From Thiomonas sp. FB-6 (lineage in GTDB: Bacteria; Pseudomonadota; Gammaproteobacteria; Burkholderiales; Burkholderiaceae_C), in contig NZ_KB898480.1 in assembly GCF_000377645.1 (NCBI RefSeq), forward strand, positions 1 through 64,000: DNA of 64,000 nucleotides, written 5' to 3'. Below, piece after piece: positions 1-10,035 of the stretch (its first letter is position 1; every line of letters starts with the position of its first letter). The translations under genes and the position numbers were made by a program. Under the pieces are notes generated by a model. That model had not been told where the DNA came from. It was given only the letters and a program-made list of their open reading frames with translations, and ran no database searches.

Positions 1-217
1 CCTCGCTCATCGCCGCCGTCGTGATCACGGCCTCAAGCCGGGCGCCCGCAGTCCAGGCCCGCCCTCGGGCGGGCCTGGACTGCGCATCCTCGCGCCACCG
101 CTCCAGCGTCCCCGCTCCAATGCCCACTTCCCGCGCCACCACGTCCAGCTCCGCGCTCTCCGGCGGCAGCAACCGCGCCACCGCTCTGTCCTTGAATGCT
201 TGTCCGTATCGAGCCAC
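1..217 (-). CDS. IS3-family transposase OrfA, N-terminal part (cut by window edge)
   Basis: Reads from a GTG at 217, behind a GGAG-containing leader, to the window edge: about 72 residues with no stop. The sequence (start MARYGQAFKDRAVARLLP, then VGIGAGTLERWRED) is the helix-turn-helix head of IS3-type OrfA proteins, which bind the IS ends and are fused to OrfB by programmed frameshifting. The stretch SRPARGRAWT is encoded by a 36-base palindrome. It is the only transposase reading here without a visible lesion, but whether the element is intact cannot be seen. An in-frame ATG 10 codons upstream does not exist in this frame, so the GTG start is preferred. Confidence 0.75.
   Translation of the reverse strand, partial: MARYGQAFKDRAVARLLPPESAELDVVAREVGIGAGTLERWREDAQSRPARGRAWTAGARLEAVITTAAMSE
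48..83. repeat. 36-bp near-perfect palindrome inside the transposase gene
   Basis: Arms of 17 bases (GCAGTCCAGGCCCGCCC and its complement) are separated by only two bases. A transcript would form a very stable hairpin within the first third of orfA. It may be a by-product of codon choice in the SRPARGRAWT segment, or it may influence OrfA/OrfB translation. Confidence 0.8.
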
Positions 218-277
218 GTTCGTCCTTCATCTCCGCCCCCAGGGTTGATCTATGAAGGCGACATCTATTCTGACGCA

Positions 278-583
278 GGGGGGTACTTTGCCAAGCAGTC
301 CGGGTGAGGTATGCGTTCATCAAGGCGCAGGAGCAGGCGCATTCGGTTCGGACGCTGTGCAGGATGATGCTGGTGCACCCCAGCGGCTACTACGCATGGC
401 GCAGCGAGCGTCGCAGCGCCCGTGCCGTCGAGGATCGGCGTCTGCTGGGGCGCATCAAGCAGTCCTGGCTGGAGAGCGGCGGCGTGTACGGGTATCGCAA
501 GGTCCACGACGACATGCGCGAGCTCGGCGAGCGCTGCGGCCATAGCCGGGTTGCACGCCTGATGCGTGCCGAAGGAAAGCCGG
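278..583 (+). pseudogene. Remnant of a second IS3-family element: OrfA tail and OrfB head
   Basis: The frame ending at the TGA at 305-307 reads GGYFAKQSG, resembling the usual YFAK-type end of IS3 OrfA proteins. OrfB begins with an overlapping GTG at 304 (MRYAFIKAQEQAHSVRTLC) and is recognisable through the GYYAW and GVYGYRKVHDD motifs to about RLMRAEG near 575. After that the frame stays open by chance into tpx, but the residues no longer resemble OrfB, so the integrase core with the catalytic DDE residues is missing. It is a dead fragment, apparently cut on its left by the opposite-strand element and on its right by fusion to chromosomal DNA. Confidence 0.7.
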
Positions 584-712
584 CCCGTCAGGCGGCCGCC
601 AAGGGCCGATATCCCACACAAAACGCAGGGAAATGGCGGCGAAGTAATCGCGGCGCATGCGAATCACTAGCATTCACGGCTTCACTTCCCCACGACCCCG
701 GAGACTCGAACC

Positions 713-1213
713 ATGGCCCAGATCACCCTGCGCGGCAACCCCGTCGAAGTGCGCGGCTCGCTGCCCAAGCGCGGCGACAAGGCGCCGGCGATGCGCCTGA
801 CCGACAAGAGCCTGGCCGAGGTGGGGCTGGACGCCTGGGCCGGCAAGCGCAAGGTGCTCAACATCGTGCCCTCGCTGGACACGCCGACCTGCGCGCAGTC
901 CACCCGGCATTTCAACCAGGACGCCTCGGCGCTGGACAACACCGTGGTGCTGGTGGTCTCCGCGGACCTGCCCTTCGGCGCCAGCCGTTTCTGCACCGTC
1001 GAGGGCCTGGGCAACGTGCTGACCCTGTCGACCTTCCGCAACCCGGAGTTCCTCGACGCCTGGGGCGTGAACATGGTCAGCGGCCCGCTGCGCGGCCTGA
1101 CGGCGCGCGCCGTGGTGGTGCTGGACGAGAAGGACCAGGTGCTGCACAGCGAACTGGTGCCGGAGATCGCGCAGGAACCCGACTACGCCGCCGCGCTGGC
1201 CGCATTGCGCTGA
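713..1213 (+). CDS. tpx: Thiol peroxidase (Tpx, atypical 2-Cys peroxiredoxin)
   Basis: 166 residues, the usual length. Reduces hydrogen and alkyl peroxides with electrons from thioredoxin. The peroxidatic cysteine is C60 in the PSLDTPTC motif and the resolving cysteine C94 in RFCTVEGL, the spacing typical of Tpx. The ATG at 713 lies 7 bases after GGAG (CCGGAGACTCGAACC), a good ribosome site. It follows IS debris, so its promoter must lie in 585-712, where I see no clear sigma-70 boxes. A hairpin at 1221-1248 closes the unit. Probably cytoplasmic in this form because no signal peptide is visible. Confidence 0.95.
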   Translation: MAQITLRGNPVEVRGSLPKRGDKAPAMRLTDKSLAEVGLDAWAGKRKVLNIVPSLDTPTCAQSTRHFNQDASALDNTVVLVVSADLPFGASRFCTVEGLGNVLTLSTFRNPEFLDAWGVNMVSGPLRGLTARAVVVLDEKDQVLHSELVPEIAQEPDYAAALAALR

Positions 1214-1220
1214 ACCGGGG

Positions 1221-1248
1221 CGTGAGCGCGCGCGCAGGCGCGCTCACG
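1221..1248. terminator. Hairpin after tpx, terminator-like but without a T-run
   Basis: Perfect 11-base arms (CGTGAGCGCGC / GCGCGCTCACG) enclose six bases. It starts 8 bases after the tpx stop and is followed at once by TACAGT (1250-1255), a possible -10 box for the kinase gene. With no U-tract it may act with Rho or as an mRNA 3' end protector. Confidence 0.5.
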
Positions 1249-1293
1249 CTACAGTGACGGCTGATTCCAGCCTTCATCAGCCTTCACGCGTCC

Positions 1294-2244
1294 ATGTCCA
1301 GCCTGATCTGCGGTTCGCTCGCCTTCGACACCATCGCCCTGTTCGAGGGTCGCTTCGCCGAGCACATCCTGCCCGACAAGGTGCACGTGCTCAACGTGGC
1401 CTTCCTGGTGCCCGAACTGCGGCGCGACTTCGGCGGCTGTGCCGGCAACATCGCCTACACCCTGCGCCTGCTGGGCGGGGAGCCGGTGGTGCTGGCCACG
1501 CTGGGCGAGGACGGCGGCACCTACGAGCAGCGTCTGGAAAGCCTGGGCATCGGCCGCGGCCACGTGCGCGTGGTGCCCAACACCCACACCGCGCAGGCGC
1601 ACATCGTCACCGACCGCGACGACAACCAGATCACCTCCTTCCACCCGGGGGCGATGCAGTTCGCGCACGGCCAGCCGGTGCCCGCGCTGCCCGGCCTGCG
1701 CCTGGGCATCGTGGCTCCCGACGGGCGCCAGGCCATGGTCGAGCACGCCGCGCAGATGGCCGCGGCCGGCCTGCCCTTCGTGTTCGACCCGGGCCAGGGC
1801 CTGCCGATGTTCGACGGCGCCGCGCTGCGCGAATTCCTCGGCCAGGCCGCCTGGGCGGTGGTCAACGACTACGAGGCGGCGATGCTGGCCGAGCGCACCG
1901 GCTGGAGCCTGGAGCAGATCGCCGCGCAGCTGCGCGGCCTGGTGGTCACGCGCGGCGCCCAGGGCTGCGACGTGTTCGAGGCGGGGGCCTGCACCCGCGT
2001 GCCGGGCCTGGCCGCGCAGCGCGTGGTCGACCCCACCGGCTGCGGCGACGCCTTCCGCGGCGCGCTTCTGTGGGCCCTGGAGGCCGGCTGGGCGCTGGCC
2101 GACGCCTGCCGCCTGGGCAACGTGCTGGGCGCCTGCAAGGTGGCTTGCAGCGGCCCGCAGAACCATCGCACCGATCTGGAACAGGCCCTGCGGGATTTCC
2201 GCGCGGCCTACGGCGAGCCGCCGGCGGCGCGCCTGGCCGCCTGA
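1294..2244 (+). CDS. PfkB-family carbohydrate/nucleoside kinase (adenosine-kinase-like)
   Basis: 316 residues. N-terminal CGSLAFDTIALFEG and the GGCAGNIAYTLRLLG segment are PfkB substrate-binding features; the C-terminal signature DPTGCGDAF starts at residue 246, with D252 as the expected catalytic base and the GCGD anion hole. Sugar and nucleoside kinases of this fold transfer the ATP gamma-phosphate to a hydroxyl. The overall layout matches the 'adenosine kinase' type common in Burkholderiales, but the natural substrate cannot be fixed from sequence. A possible -10 (TACAGT, 1250-1255) supports transcription separate from tpx. Confidence 0.85.
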   Translation: MSSLICGSLAFDTIALFEGRFAEHILPDKVHVLNVAFLVPELRRDFGGCAGNIAYTLRLLGGEPVVLATLGEDGGTYEQRLESLGIGRGHVRVVPNTHTAQAHIVTDRDDNQITSFHPGAMQFAHGQPVPALPGLRLGIVAPDGRQAMVEHAAQMAAAGLPFVFDPGQGLPMFDGAALREFLGQAAWAVVNDYEAAMLAERTGWSLEQIAAQLRGLVVTRGAQGCDVFEAGACTRVPGLAAQRVVDPTGCGDAFRGALLWALEAGWALADACRLGNVLGACKVACSGPQNHRTDLEQALRDFRAAYGEPPAARLAA

Positions 2245-2356
2245 GCCCCCGCGGGACGGGCTCGCCGGGCAGGAAAACCCTGATCGGCGTAAAGTGGTTA
2301 CTTTGCGCCGCCCGCGGCGCAAAGCTTCCCGAATCTCCCTTCCGCCCGTCCCCAGC

Positions 2357-3595
2357 ATGTCCTCGTCCGACGCCGCCGCCGGCGCCTCGCAACGCACGCA
2401 TTTCCCCGTGCTCGGCGCCATCAGCCTGTCCCACCTGCTCAACGACATGATGCAGTCGTTGATGCTGGCCATCTACCCGCTGCTCAAGGGCAACCTGCAC
2501 CTGAGCTTCGCCCAGATCGGCCTGATCACCCTGACCTACCAGATCACGGCCTCGATCCTGCAGCCGCTGGTGGGCCTGTTCGCCGACCGCAAGCCGCGCC
2601 CGTATTCCCTTTCAGTAGGAATGGGCTTTACCTTCGTAGGGCTGCTGCTGCTGTCGCGCGCCGACAGTTTCCCGCACGTGCTCATGGCCGCGGCCTGCGT
2701 GGGCATGGGCTCGTCGATCTTCCACCCCGAATCCTCGCGCGTGGCGCGCATGGCCTCGGGCGGACAGCACGGCCTGGCGCAGTCGATCTTCCAGGTCGGC
2801 GGCAACGCCGGCAGCGCGCTGGGGCCGCTGCTGGCCGCGGCGATCATCGTCAGCCACGGTCAGCGTTCCATCGCCTGGTTCTCGGCCGCCGCGCTGCTGG
2901 GCATGGTGGTTCTGGCGCTGGTGGGCCGCTGGGCGCGGCATCACCTGAGCCTGGTGCGCAAGCGCGCCGCGGCGAAACCGGTGCAGGCGCCCGAGCCGGC
3001 CGTGGTGCGGCGGACCATGGCGGTCCTGCTGGCCCTGGTGTTCTCGAAGTTCTTCTACCTCGCCTCGATCAACACCTACCTGATCTTTTTCCTGCAAAAG
3101 CGCTTCGACGTCAGCGTGCGCGACGCGCAGCTGCACCTGTTCGTGTTCCTGGCCGCGGTGGCCGCGGGCACGCTGCTGGGCGGGCCCATCGGCGACCGCA
3201 TCGGTCGCAAGCGGGTGATCTGGGTGTCCATCCTCGGCGTGGCGCCCTTCACCCTGGCGCTGCCCTACGTGGGCCTGGGCACCTCGGCGGTGCTGACCGC
3301 GATCATCGGCTTCGTGCTGGCCTCGGCCTTCCCCGCCATGGTGGTCTACGCGCAGGAGCTGATGCCCGGGCGCGTGGGCGCGGTCTCGGGGCTGTTCTTC
3401 GGCCTGGCCTTCGGGCTCGGCGGCATCGGCGCCGCGGCGCTGGGCCAGCTGGCCGACCTGATCGGCATCGTCGGCGTCTACAAGGTCTGCTCCTTCCTGC
3501 CCCTGATCGGCCTGCTGGCCGCGCTGCTGCCGGACCTGCACCAGGCCAAGGCGAGCCCGCGCGGCGCCGCGGCGGCGGGGGCTGGAGCGGCCTGA
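2357..3595 (+). CDS. fsr: MFS exporter of the fosmidomycin-resistance (Fsr) type
   Basis: 412 residues, about 12 hydrophobic segments. The opening SLSHLLNDMMQSLMLAIYPLL is the hallmark of Fsr-like transporters, and the second half carries the conserved IGDRIGRKRV loop. The ATG at 2357 is chosen because the frame upstream is arginine/proline-rich shadow of the kinase gene. A GGCGTAAAGTGG stretch precedes it with no strong ribosome site. The family exports fosmidomycin and related compounds in E. coli; physiological substrate here unknown. It ends 81 bases from the convergent SIMPL gene. Confidence 0.85.
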   Translation: MSSSDAAAGASQRTHFPVLGAISLSHLLNDMMQSLMLAIYPLLKGNLHLSFAQIGLITLTYQITASILQPLVGLFADRKPRPYSLSVGMGFTFVGLLLLSRADSFPHVLMAAACVGMGSSIFHPESSRVARMASGGQHGLAQSIFQVGGNAGSALGPLLAAAIIVSHGQRSIAWFSAAALLGMVVLALVGRWARHHLSLVRKRAAAKPVQAPEPAVVRRTMAVLLALVFSKFFYLASINTYLIFFLQKRFDVSVRDAQLHLFVFLAAVAAGTLLGGPIGDRIGRKRVIWVSILGVAPFTLALPYVGLGTSAVLTAIIGFVLASAFPAMVVYAQELMPGRVGAVSGLFFGLAFGLGGIGAAALGQLADLIGIVGVYKVCSFLPLIGLLAALLPDLHQAKASPRGAAAAGAGAA

Positions 3596-3676
3596 GACCG
3601 ACCCGCACCGAGCCGCTGCGCCCTTTGCGCGGCAGCGCGGCCGCGGCAGCTCCGTGCAGCGGCCCAGTGCGGCAGC

Positions 3677-4417
3677 TCAGTGCAGCAACTGCACGCTGCC
3701 GCTGACACTGACACTGAGCTCGCGCCGGCCCGGCTCCACCGCCAGGCCCGGCTGCGCGGCGCGCGCCGCCAGCCCCTGCTGCAGCATCATCGGGCGCGGC
3801 TGCGGCTCGGCCCCCTGCAGGTCGCCGAGCTGCACTTCGCGCAGCGTGTAGCCGGCATAGCCGAAGTCGCGCGCGGCGGCCTGAGCGCGCGCGCGAAACG
3901 CGGCGATGGCACGCGCGCCCAGGCCGTCGAGTTCGCGCTGGCGCTGCGCGGCGGACATCTCGCCGCGCACCGAGCGCAGTTGCAGGGTCTTGCCCAGCTC
4001 GCCCAGCAGCGCGCCGAGCTGCTTCGGATCGGCCGCGCGCAGGGTCAGCACCGCACTGACGGTCCAGCCGTCCTGGCGCGTGGCGCCGCCGGTTTCGCGA
4101 TACCGGGGCTGGGTGGAAACCTCGCCGGTGCTGGCCTGCACGCCCCGCACCGCCTGCGCGCTGCGTAGCGCGGCGTCCAGAGCCTGCGCCACCTCGGCGT
4201 TCAGCGCGGCCAGATCGTCGCCCTGCGCCACCGCGGCCAGGCTGGCCACGCTGCGGTCGGGCACCACCTCGGCGCTGGCCTGCGCCTGCAACTGCAACAC
4301 GCCCGAAGGCTGGGGCTGGTCGGCCCAGGCCGGGCCGGCCAGGGCGCCGAGCGCCATCGCGCAGCAGGCGGCGCCTCGGCGCAGGACGGAGGGAACGGCG
4401 GGCGGGCGCAGGGGCAT
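3677..4417 (-). CDS. Periplasmic SIMPL-domain (DUF541) protein
   Basis: 246 residues from the ATG at 4417, which sits behind GAGGAGTCTCACG, a strong ribosome site; a longer frame to 4477 lacks one. Residues 1-31 form a signal peptide (hydrophobic AMALGALAGPAWA, cleavage before DQ). The rest matches the SIMPL/oxidative-stress-defence family, including the GVQASTGEVSTQPRY and DGWTVSAVLTL strands and the DFGYAGYTLREVQL segment. Members are exported proteins with poorly defined roles in stress. Transcribed divergently from the DegQ-type protease at 4639, suggesting a shared envelope-stress control region. Confidence 0.8.
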   Translation of the reverse strand: MPLRPPAVPSVLRRGAACCAMALGALAGPAWADQPQPSGVLQLQAQASAEVVPDRSVASLAAVAQGDDLAALNAEVAQALDAALRSAQAVRGVQASTGEVSTQPRYRETGGATRQDGWTVSAVLTLRAADPKQLGALLGELGKTLQLRSVRGEMSAAQRQRELDGLGARAIAAFRARAQAAARDFGYAGYTLREVQLGDLQGAEPQPRPMMLQQGLAARAAQPGLAVEPGRRELSVSVSGSVQLLH

Positions 4418-4638
4418 CGTGAGACTCCTCGGATCGGGAAGGGGCTGGAACAGCGGGGCACCAAGCATCGCGCACAACCCTACGCCTTGGCGCGGCCGGG
4501 CTTCAAGCCTTCACCCAGACTCCGTGGGGTCGTCGGCTCGGGCCCGGCACAGCTTAAGCCCCCCCTAAGCCCCGGGGAGCACCATGGCATCGTGTCGGAT
4601 CGAATTCACCTGGATTGCACATCAGGAGCCACGCCCCC

Positions 4639-6117
4639 ATGAAAAACACCAAACTCCTCGCCGCGATCGCGGCTTCCGCCGCCGTCGCTCTCGGCGGCCT
4701 CGCCGTCTGGCAGACCAGCTACGCCGGCAACCCGCCGCCGGTGAAGCTCAATCACCAGAGCCTGCCGCTGTTCAACAATCCGCCGGCGGCCTCGCCGCAG
4801 GCGGCACCGGTGGGCGGCCCCAACTTCTCCTCCATCGTCAAGCGCTTCGGCCCCACGGTGGTGCACATCAACGTGCGCGGCGAAACGACCACCACCGGCG
4901 GCGCGGACATGTCGCAGGTGCCGCCGCAGCTGCGCAACTCGCCCTTCTTCCAGTTCTTCCAGCAGTTCCAGAACCAGAGCCCGCATGAAGTGCCGACCGA
5001 AGGGCTGGGCTCGGGCTTCATCATCAGCTCCGATGGCCTGGTGCTGACCAACGCCCACGTGGTCAAGGGCGCCAAGTCGGTCACCGTCACGCTGACCGAC
5101 CAGCGCAGCTACAAGGCCAAGGTGCTGGGCACCGACGCCAAGACCGACATCGCGGTGCTGAAGATCGCCGCGACCGGACTGCCCACGGTGCGCATCGGCG
5201 ATCCGTCCAAGCTGGAGCCGGGCGACTGGGTGCTGGCCATCGGCTCCCCCTACGGCTTCTACAACACCGTCACTGCCGGCATCGTCAGCGCCAAGAGCCG
5301 CGCGCTGCCGGATGACAGCATGGTGCCCTTCATCCAGACCGACGTCGCGGTGAACCCCGGCAACTCCGGCGGCCCGCTGTTCAACACCCAGGGCGACGTG
5401 GTGGGCATCAATTCGCAGATCTTCACCCAGACCGGCGCCTTCGAGGGCCTGTCCTTCGCCATTCCCATCAACGTGGCCGAGGCCGTGGCGCGCCAGATCA
5501 TCGAGCACGGCCAGGTGCAGCACGGCAAGCTGGGCATCGCGGTGCAGACGGTCACGCAGCAGCTGGCCAACTCCTTCGGACTGCAGAATCCGCGCGGCGC
5601 GCTGGTGGCGCAGGTCACCGACGGAAGCCCGGCGGCCAAGGCCGGGCTGAAGGCGGGCGACATCATCCTCAGCGTCGACGGGCAGCCGGTGAACGATTCC
5701 ACCGACCTGCCGATGATGATCGGGATGATGCAGCCCGGGCAGAAGGTCAAGCTGGGCGTATGGAGCAACCACCGCCAGTCCACGCTGGAAGCCACGCTGG
5801 GCAGCTTCAGCGACGGCACCCTGGTGGCCGACGCCGGCAGCACCGCCAGCGGCCACGGCCTGGGCCTGCAGGTGCGCCCGCTGAACACCGCGGAACAGGC
5901 GCAGGCGCAGGTGCACAACGGACTGCTGGTGCAGGGCGTCTCCGGCCCCGCCGAGCAGGCCGGAGTGCAGCCCGGCGACATCCTGCTGGCCATCGACGGC
6001 AAGCCGGTGAGCGACGTGGCGCAGGTGCGCTCGATCCTCAAGGGCGCCGGCAACACCGTGGCGCTGCTGATCCAGCGCGGCCACGCCCGCATCTTCGTGC
6101 CGGTGGACCTGGGTTGA
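4639..6117 (+). CDS. degQ: Do/DegQ-family periplasmic serine endoprotease with two PDZ domains
   Basis: 492 residues from the ATG at 4639 (AGGAG 11-15 bases upstream); an in-frame ATG at 4615 is less likely. Residues 1-32 are a signal peptide (hydrophobic AAIAASAAVALGGLAV). The trypsin-like triad is H140 (TNAHVVKG), D170 (KTDIAVLK) and S243 (GNSGGPLF). Two PDZ domains follow at about 280-375 and 395-490 (each with an AGLKAGD/AGVQPGD-type motif). The family degrades or refolds damaged envelope proteins. The two-PDZ layout fits DegP, DegQ or MucD equally; DegQ is a convenience name. A perfect terminator follows. Confidence 0.93.
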   Translation: MKNTKLLAAIAASAAVALGGLAVWQTSYAGNPPPVKLNHQSLPLFNNPPAASPQAAPVGGPNFSSIVKRFGPTVVHINVRGETTTTGGADMSQVPPQLRNSPFFQFFQQFQNQSPHEVPTEGLGSGFIISSDGLVLTNAHVVKGAKSVTVTLTDQRSYKAKVLGTDAKTDIAVLKIAATGLPTVRIGDPSKLEPGDWVLAIGSPYGFYNTVTAGIVSAKSRALPDDSMVPFIQTDVAVNPGNSGGPLFNTQGDVVGINSQIFTQTGAFEGLSFAIPINVAEAVARQIIEHGQVQHGKLGIAVQTVTQQLANSFGLQNPRGALVAQVTDGSPAAKAGLKAGDIILSVDGQPVNDSTDLPMMIGMMQPGQKVKLGVWSNHRQSTLEATLGSFSDGTLVADAGSTASGHGLGLQVRPLNTAEQAQAQVHNGLLVQGVSGPAEQAGVQPGDILLAIDGKPVSDVAQVRSILKGAGNTVALLIQRGHARIFVPVDLG

Positions 6118-6239
6118 TCCAGGCCCCGCGGCGCATCCCCGCCTCGGCGGGATCCGAATTCCGGCCGGCGCCGCAGGCGCCGGCCGGGACCTCCTGACCG
6201 GGTGGCACCGGCCAGGCCTCAAGCGAGCGGCAAGCGATT

Positions 6240-6269
6240 GCGGCGGGGCGAGTCCCCGCCGCCTTTTTT
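6240..6269 (+). terminator. Intrinsic terminator after the DegQ-type protease
   Basis: Stem GCGGCGGGG / CCCCGCCGC (9 bp) with a 5-base loop followed by C and six T. It is preceded at 6161-6187 by another perfect hairpin with 12-base arms and a 3-base loop but no T-run. Together they fill most of the 197-base gap before the acetyltransferase gene. Confidence 0.85.
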
Positions 6270-6314
6270 CGGGGCGGCCGCGCACTACCATGGAGGCCTG
6301 CCACCGCCTCCCGG

Positions 6315-6902
6315 ATGCCTCGCGTGCCCCTGCTCGAATTCGACCCCGCCACGCGCCGCATGCGCACCCAGCGCATGCTGCTGCGTCCGCTGGAAGCCAC
6401 CGACGCGGCGGGGCTGCTGGGCATCTACAGCCAGCCCGAGGTGACGCGCTACTACGAGCTGGACACGCTGAGCGACCTGCTGCAGGCGCAGCGCGTGCTG
6501 GACTTTTTCCTCAAGCACCACGACCGCTTCGCCATGCTCGAGCCGGGCAGCCTGCGCATGTTCGGCACCTGCGGGCTGTTCTTCTGGGACAAGACCACCA
6601 ACATGGCCTCCTTCGGCTATGACATGGCCAGCCAGTTCTGGGGCCGCGGCCTGATGCGCGAGGCCGCCGGCGCGGTGCTGGCCTACGGTTTCGCCACCAT
6701 GGGGCTGAACCGGGTGAACGCGCTCACCGCGCTGGACAACCGGGCCTCGATCAAGGTACTCGAAGCGCTGGGCTTCGAGCAGGAGGCGGTGCTGCGCCAG
6801 TTCGCCTACTGGAAAGGCGCCTACCACGACATGCGCATGTTCGCGCTGCTGCGCGAGCAGCTCGGCGAAGGCCCGATCGCGCAGGCGATGGCTGCGTTCT
6901 GA
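6315..6902 (+). CDS. GNAT-family N-acetyltransferase (RimJ/RimL type)
   Basis: 195 residues. The opening MRTQRMLLRPLEATDA, the FGYDMASQFWGRGLMREA segment (acetyl-CoA pyrophosphate loop, GRGLM for the usual Q/RxxGxG/A) and the LDNRASIKVLEALGFEQE end are typical of the RimJ/RimL subfamily, which acetylates alpha-amino groups of proteins or small molecules. Substrate not predictable. The gene stands alone after the terminator at 6269 and 122 bases before ettA. Confidence 0.85.
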   Translation: MPRVPLLEFDPATRRMRTQRMLLRPLEATDAAGLLGIYSQPEVTRYYELDTLSDLLQAQRVLDFFLKHHDRFAMLEPGSLRMFGTCGLFFWDKTTNMASFGYDMASQFWGRGLMREAAGAVLAYGFATMGLNRVNALTALDNRASIKVLEALGFEQEAVLRQFAYWKGAYHDMRMFALLREQLGEGPIAQAMAAF

Positions 6903-7024
6903 ATCCCCTCGGGGCGCAGCCCTGCCAGGCCCGCCCCCCGCGCTGCTTGCGCTACAGTGGCCGCATGGCGGCCGGCCCGGCACGCCCCCCCTTTTTCCAT
7001 CCCCGCTTTTCCCCAACGAAATCC

Positions 7025-8689
<1,665 letters not shown>

Positions 8690-8693
8690 AGGC

Positions 8694-9110
8694 GTGAGCG
8701 CATCGGCCATGCACCCGGCGGCCACCCCCGAGGCGCCGCAGGGCGACTGGATCGTCGCCTGCCTGTGCGCGCAGTGGTGCGGCATCTGCCGCGGCTGGCA
8801 CGAGGCTTTCCGCGAGCTGGCGCGCGAATCGGCCGCGCTGCTGCCGGGCGCGCGCTGGCTGTGGGTGGATGTGGAATCCCAGGCCGACGCGCTGGGCGAC
8901 TTCGAGCCGGAGAACTTTCCCGTGCTGGCGGTGCAACAGGGCGCGCGCCTGCTGTACTGCGCCGCGCTGCCTCAGCAGGCCGGCAACTGGCGCCGCATGG
9001 TGCAGTCCCTGGGCGCGCTCGACGAGCCGCAGGCCCGGCGCTGGGCGGAGCCATTGCGGGACCTGGGCCTGGACCTGCGCCGCCTGCGCGACGAGGCGCA
9101 GCAGGCCTGA
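8694..9110 (+). CDS. Thioredoxin-like protein
   Basis: 138 residues from a GTG 4 bases after the ettA stop (alternative ATG at 8709 removes five residues; neither has a clear ribosome site). The motif CAQWCGICRGW carries a WCxxC redox pair, and ENFPVLAVQQG matches the cis-proline strand of the thioredoxin fold. No signal peptide, so cytoplasmic. The partner is unknown. The tight spacing suggests translation coupling to ettA. Confidence 0.75.
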   Translation: MSASAMHPAATPEAPQGDWIVACLCAQWCGICRGWHEAFRELARESAALLPGARWLWVDVESQADALGDFEPENFPVLAVQQGARLLYCAALPQQAGNWRRMVQSLGALDEPQARRWAEPLRDLGLDLRRLRDEAQQA

Positions 9111-9122
9111 GGCGCTTCGCAA

Positions 9123-9848
9123 CTAAGGCGGCGCGCGCCTGGCTCGCTCGCCGAACAGCGCGCTGCCCACGCGCACGATGGTGGCGCCCTCGAGCACCGC
9201 GGCTTCGAGGTCGGCGCTCATGCCCATGGACAGCGTGTCCAGCGCCAGCCCCTGCCGCGCGACCAGTTGGTCGCGCAGCTCGCGCAGGCGTGCGAAGGGC
9301 GCGCGCTGCGCCGCCGGGTCGGTCTCGGGCGCCGGGATGCCCATGAGCCCGCGCAGGCGCAAGCCGGGCAGGCGCGCGACCTCGCGGGCCAGTTCCGGCA
9401 GTTGCTCCGGGTGCACGCCGCTCTTGCTCGCCTCGCCGCTCACGTTGACCTGCAGGCACAACTGCAGCGGCCCCGGCAGGCCACCCTCGCCGGGCGGCGG
9501 GCGCTGCGCCGACAGGCGCTGCGCCACCGACAGCCGGTCGACGCTGTGCACCCAGTCGAAGCCGGCAGCGACCTCGCGGGTCTTGTTGCTCTGCAGGGGG
9601 CCGATGAAATGCCAGCACAGCGCGGGCCACTGCTGGCGCAGCGCGGCGATTTTCGCCACCCCTTCCTGCACGTAGTTCTCGCCGAATTCGGCCTGGCCGC
9701 AGCGCGCCATCGCGGCCACCGCCTCGGCGCCGAAGGTCTTGGACACCGCCAGCAGTCGCACCTCGGCGGCGTCGCGCCCGGCCGCTTGCGCGGCTCGCTC
9801 GATGCGCAGGCGCACCTGCCGCAGCCGCTCGGCGGGGCCGCCGGCCAT
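9123..9848 (-). CDS. yggS: YggS/PLPBP-family pyridoxal-phosphate homeostasis protein
   Basis: 241 residues from the ATG at 9848; the open frame extends to 9941 but that part is unlike the family. The pyridoxal phosphate lysine is K37 in LLAVSKTFG; FGENYVQE, WHFIGPLQSNK and the phosphate-binding end SMGMSADLEAAVLEGATIVRVGSALFG-like segments are all present. The family binds PLP without known catalysis and maintains vitamin B6 and amino-acid pools. It is divergent from pilT, the usual betaproteobacterial arrangement. No convincing ribosome site decides the start. Confidence 0.93.
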   Translation of the reverse strand: MAGGPAERLRQVRLRIERAAQAAGRDAAEVRLLAVSKTFGAEAVAAMARCGQAEFGENYVQEGVAKIAALRQQWPALCWHFIGPLQSNKTREVAAGFDWVHSVDRLSVAQRLSAQRPPPGEGGLPGPLQLCLQVNVSGEASKSGVHPEQLPELAREVARLPGLRLRGLMGIPAPETDPAAQRAPFARLRELRDQLVARQGLALDTLSMGMSADLEAAVLEGATIVRVGSALFGERARRAPP

Positions 9849-10035
9849 GTCGTCGGGATCTGGAATCACGGACAGAATCTGCGAAAACCCGGTCGGGCCG
9901 CCGAGGGCGACGCCGGCCGAGACGTATGGACGAAACAACAAGGCTCAGGCATGCTTGTCCCAAAAAGCGGCGGCCCGACGCCCTGCCCGTACTATAGAGT
10001 GTGTTTCGGCTCGCCAGAATATCAGGGGGATTGCA

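Larger units (their letters stand above)
1..276 (-). mobile_element. Terminal part of an IS3-type insertion sequence, running off the left edge
   Basis: The block contains the start of a transposase OrfA on the minus strand and about 60 bases of leader in front of it. I place the right boundary near 276 because the plus-strand IS reading (next element) is recognisable only after this point, and because the minus-strand sequence starting there begins TGCGTCAGAATAG, which has the 5'-TG expected of an IS3-family terminal repeat. The other end lies outside the window, so the inverted repeat cannot be verified. The boundary is inference. Confidence 0.5.

Noticed and set aside
304-1257. A 317-codon open frame running from the OrfB fragment through tpx
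   Set aside because: Only the first ~90 codons resemble OrfB; the remainder is an arginine/glycine-rich shadow of tpx.
9955-9995. Full sigma-70 promoter for pilT from TTGTCC and TACTAT
   Set aside because: The spacing is 29 bases, far from 16-18; only the -10-like box is worth noting.
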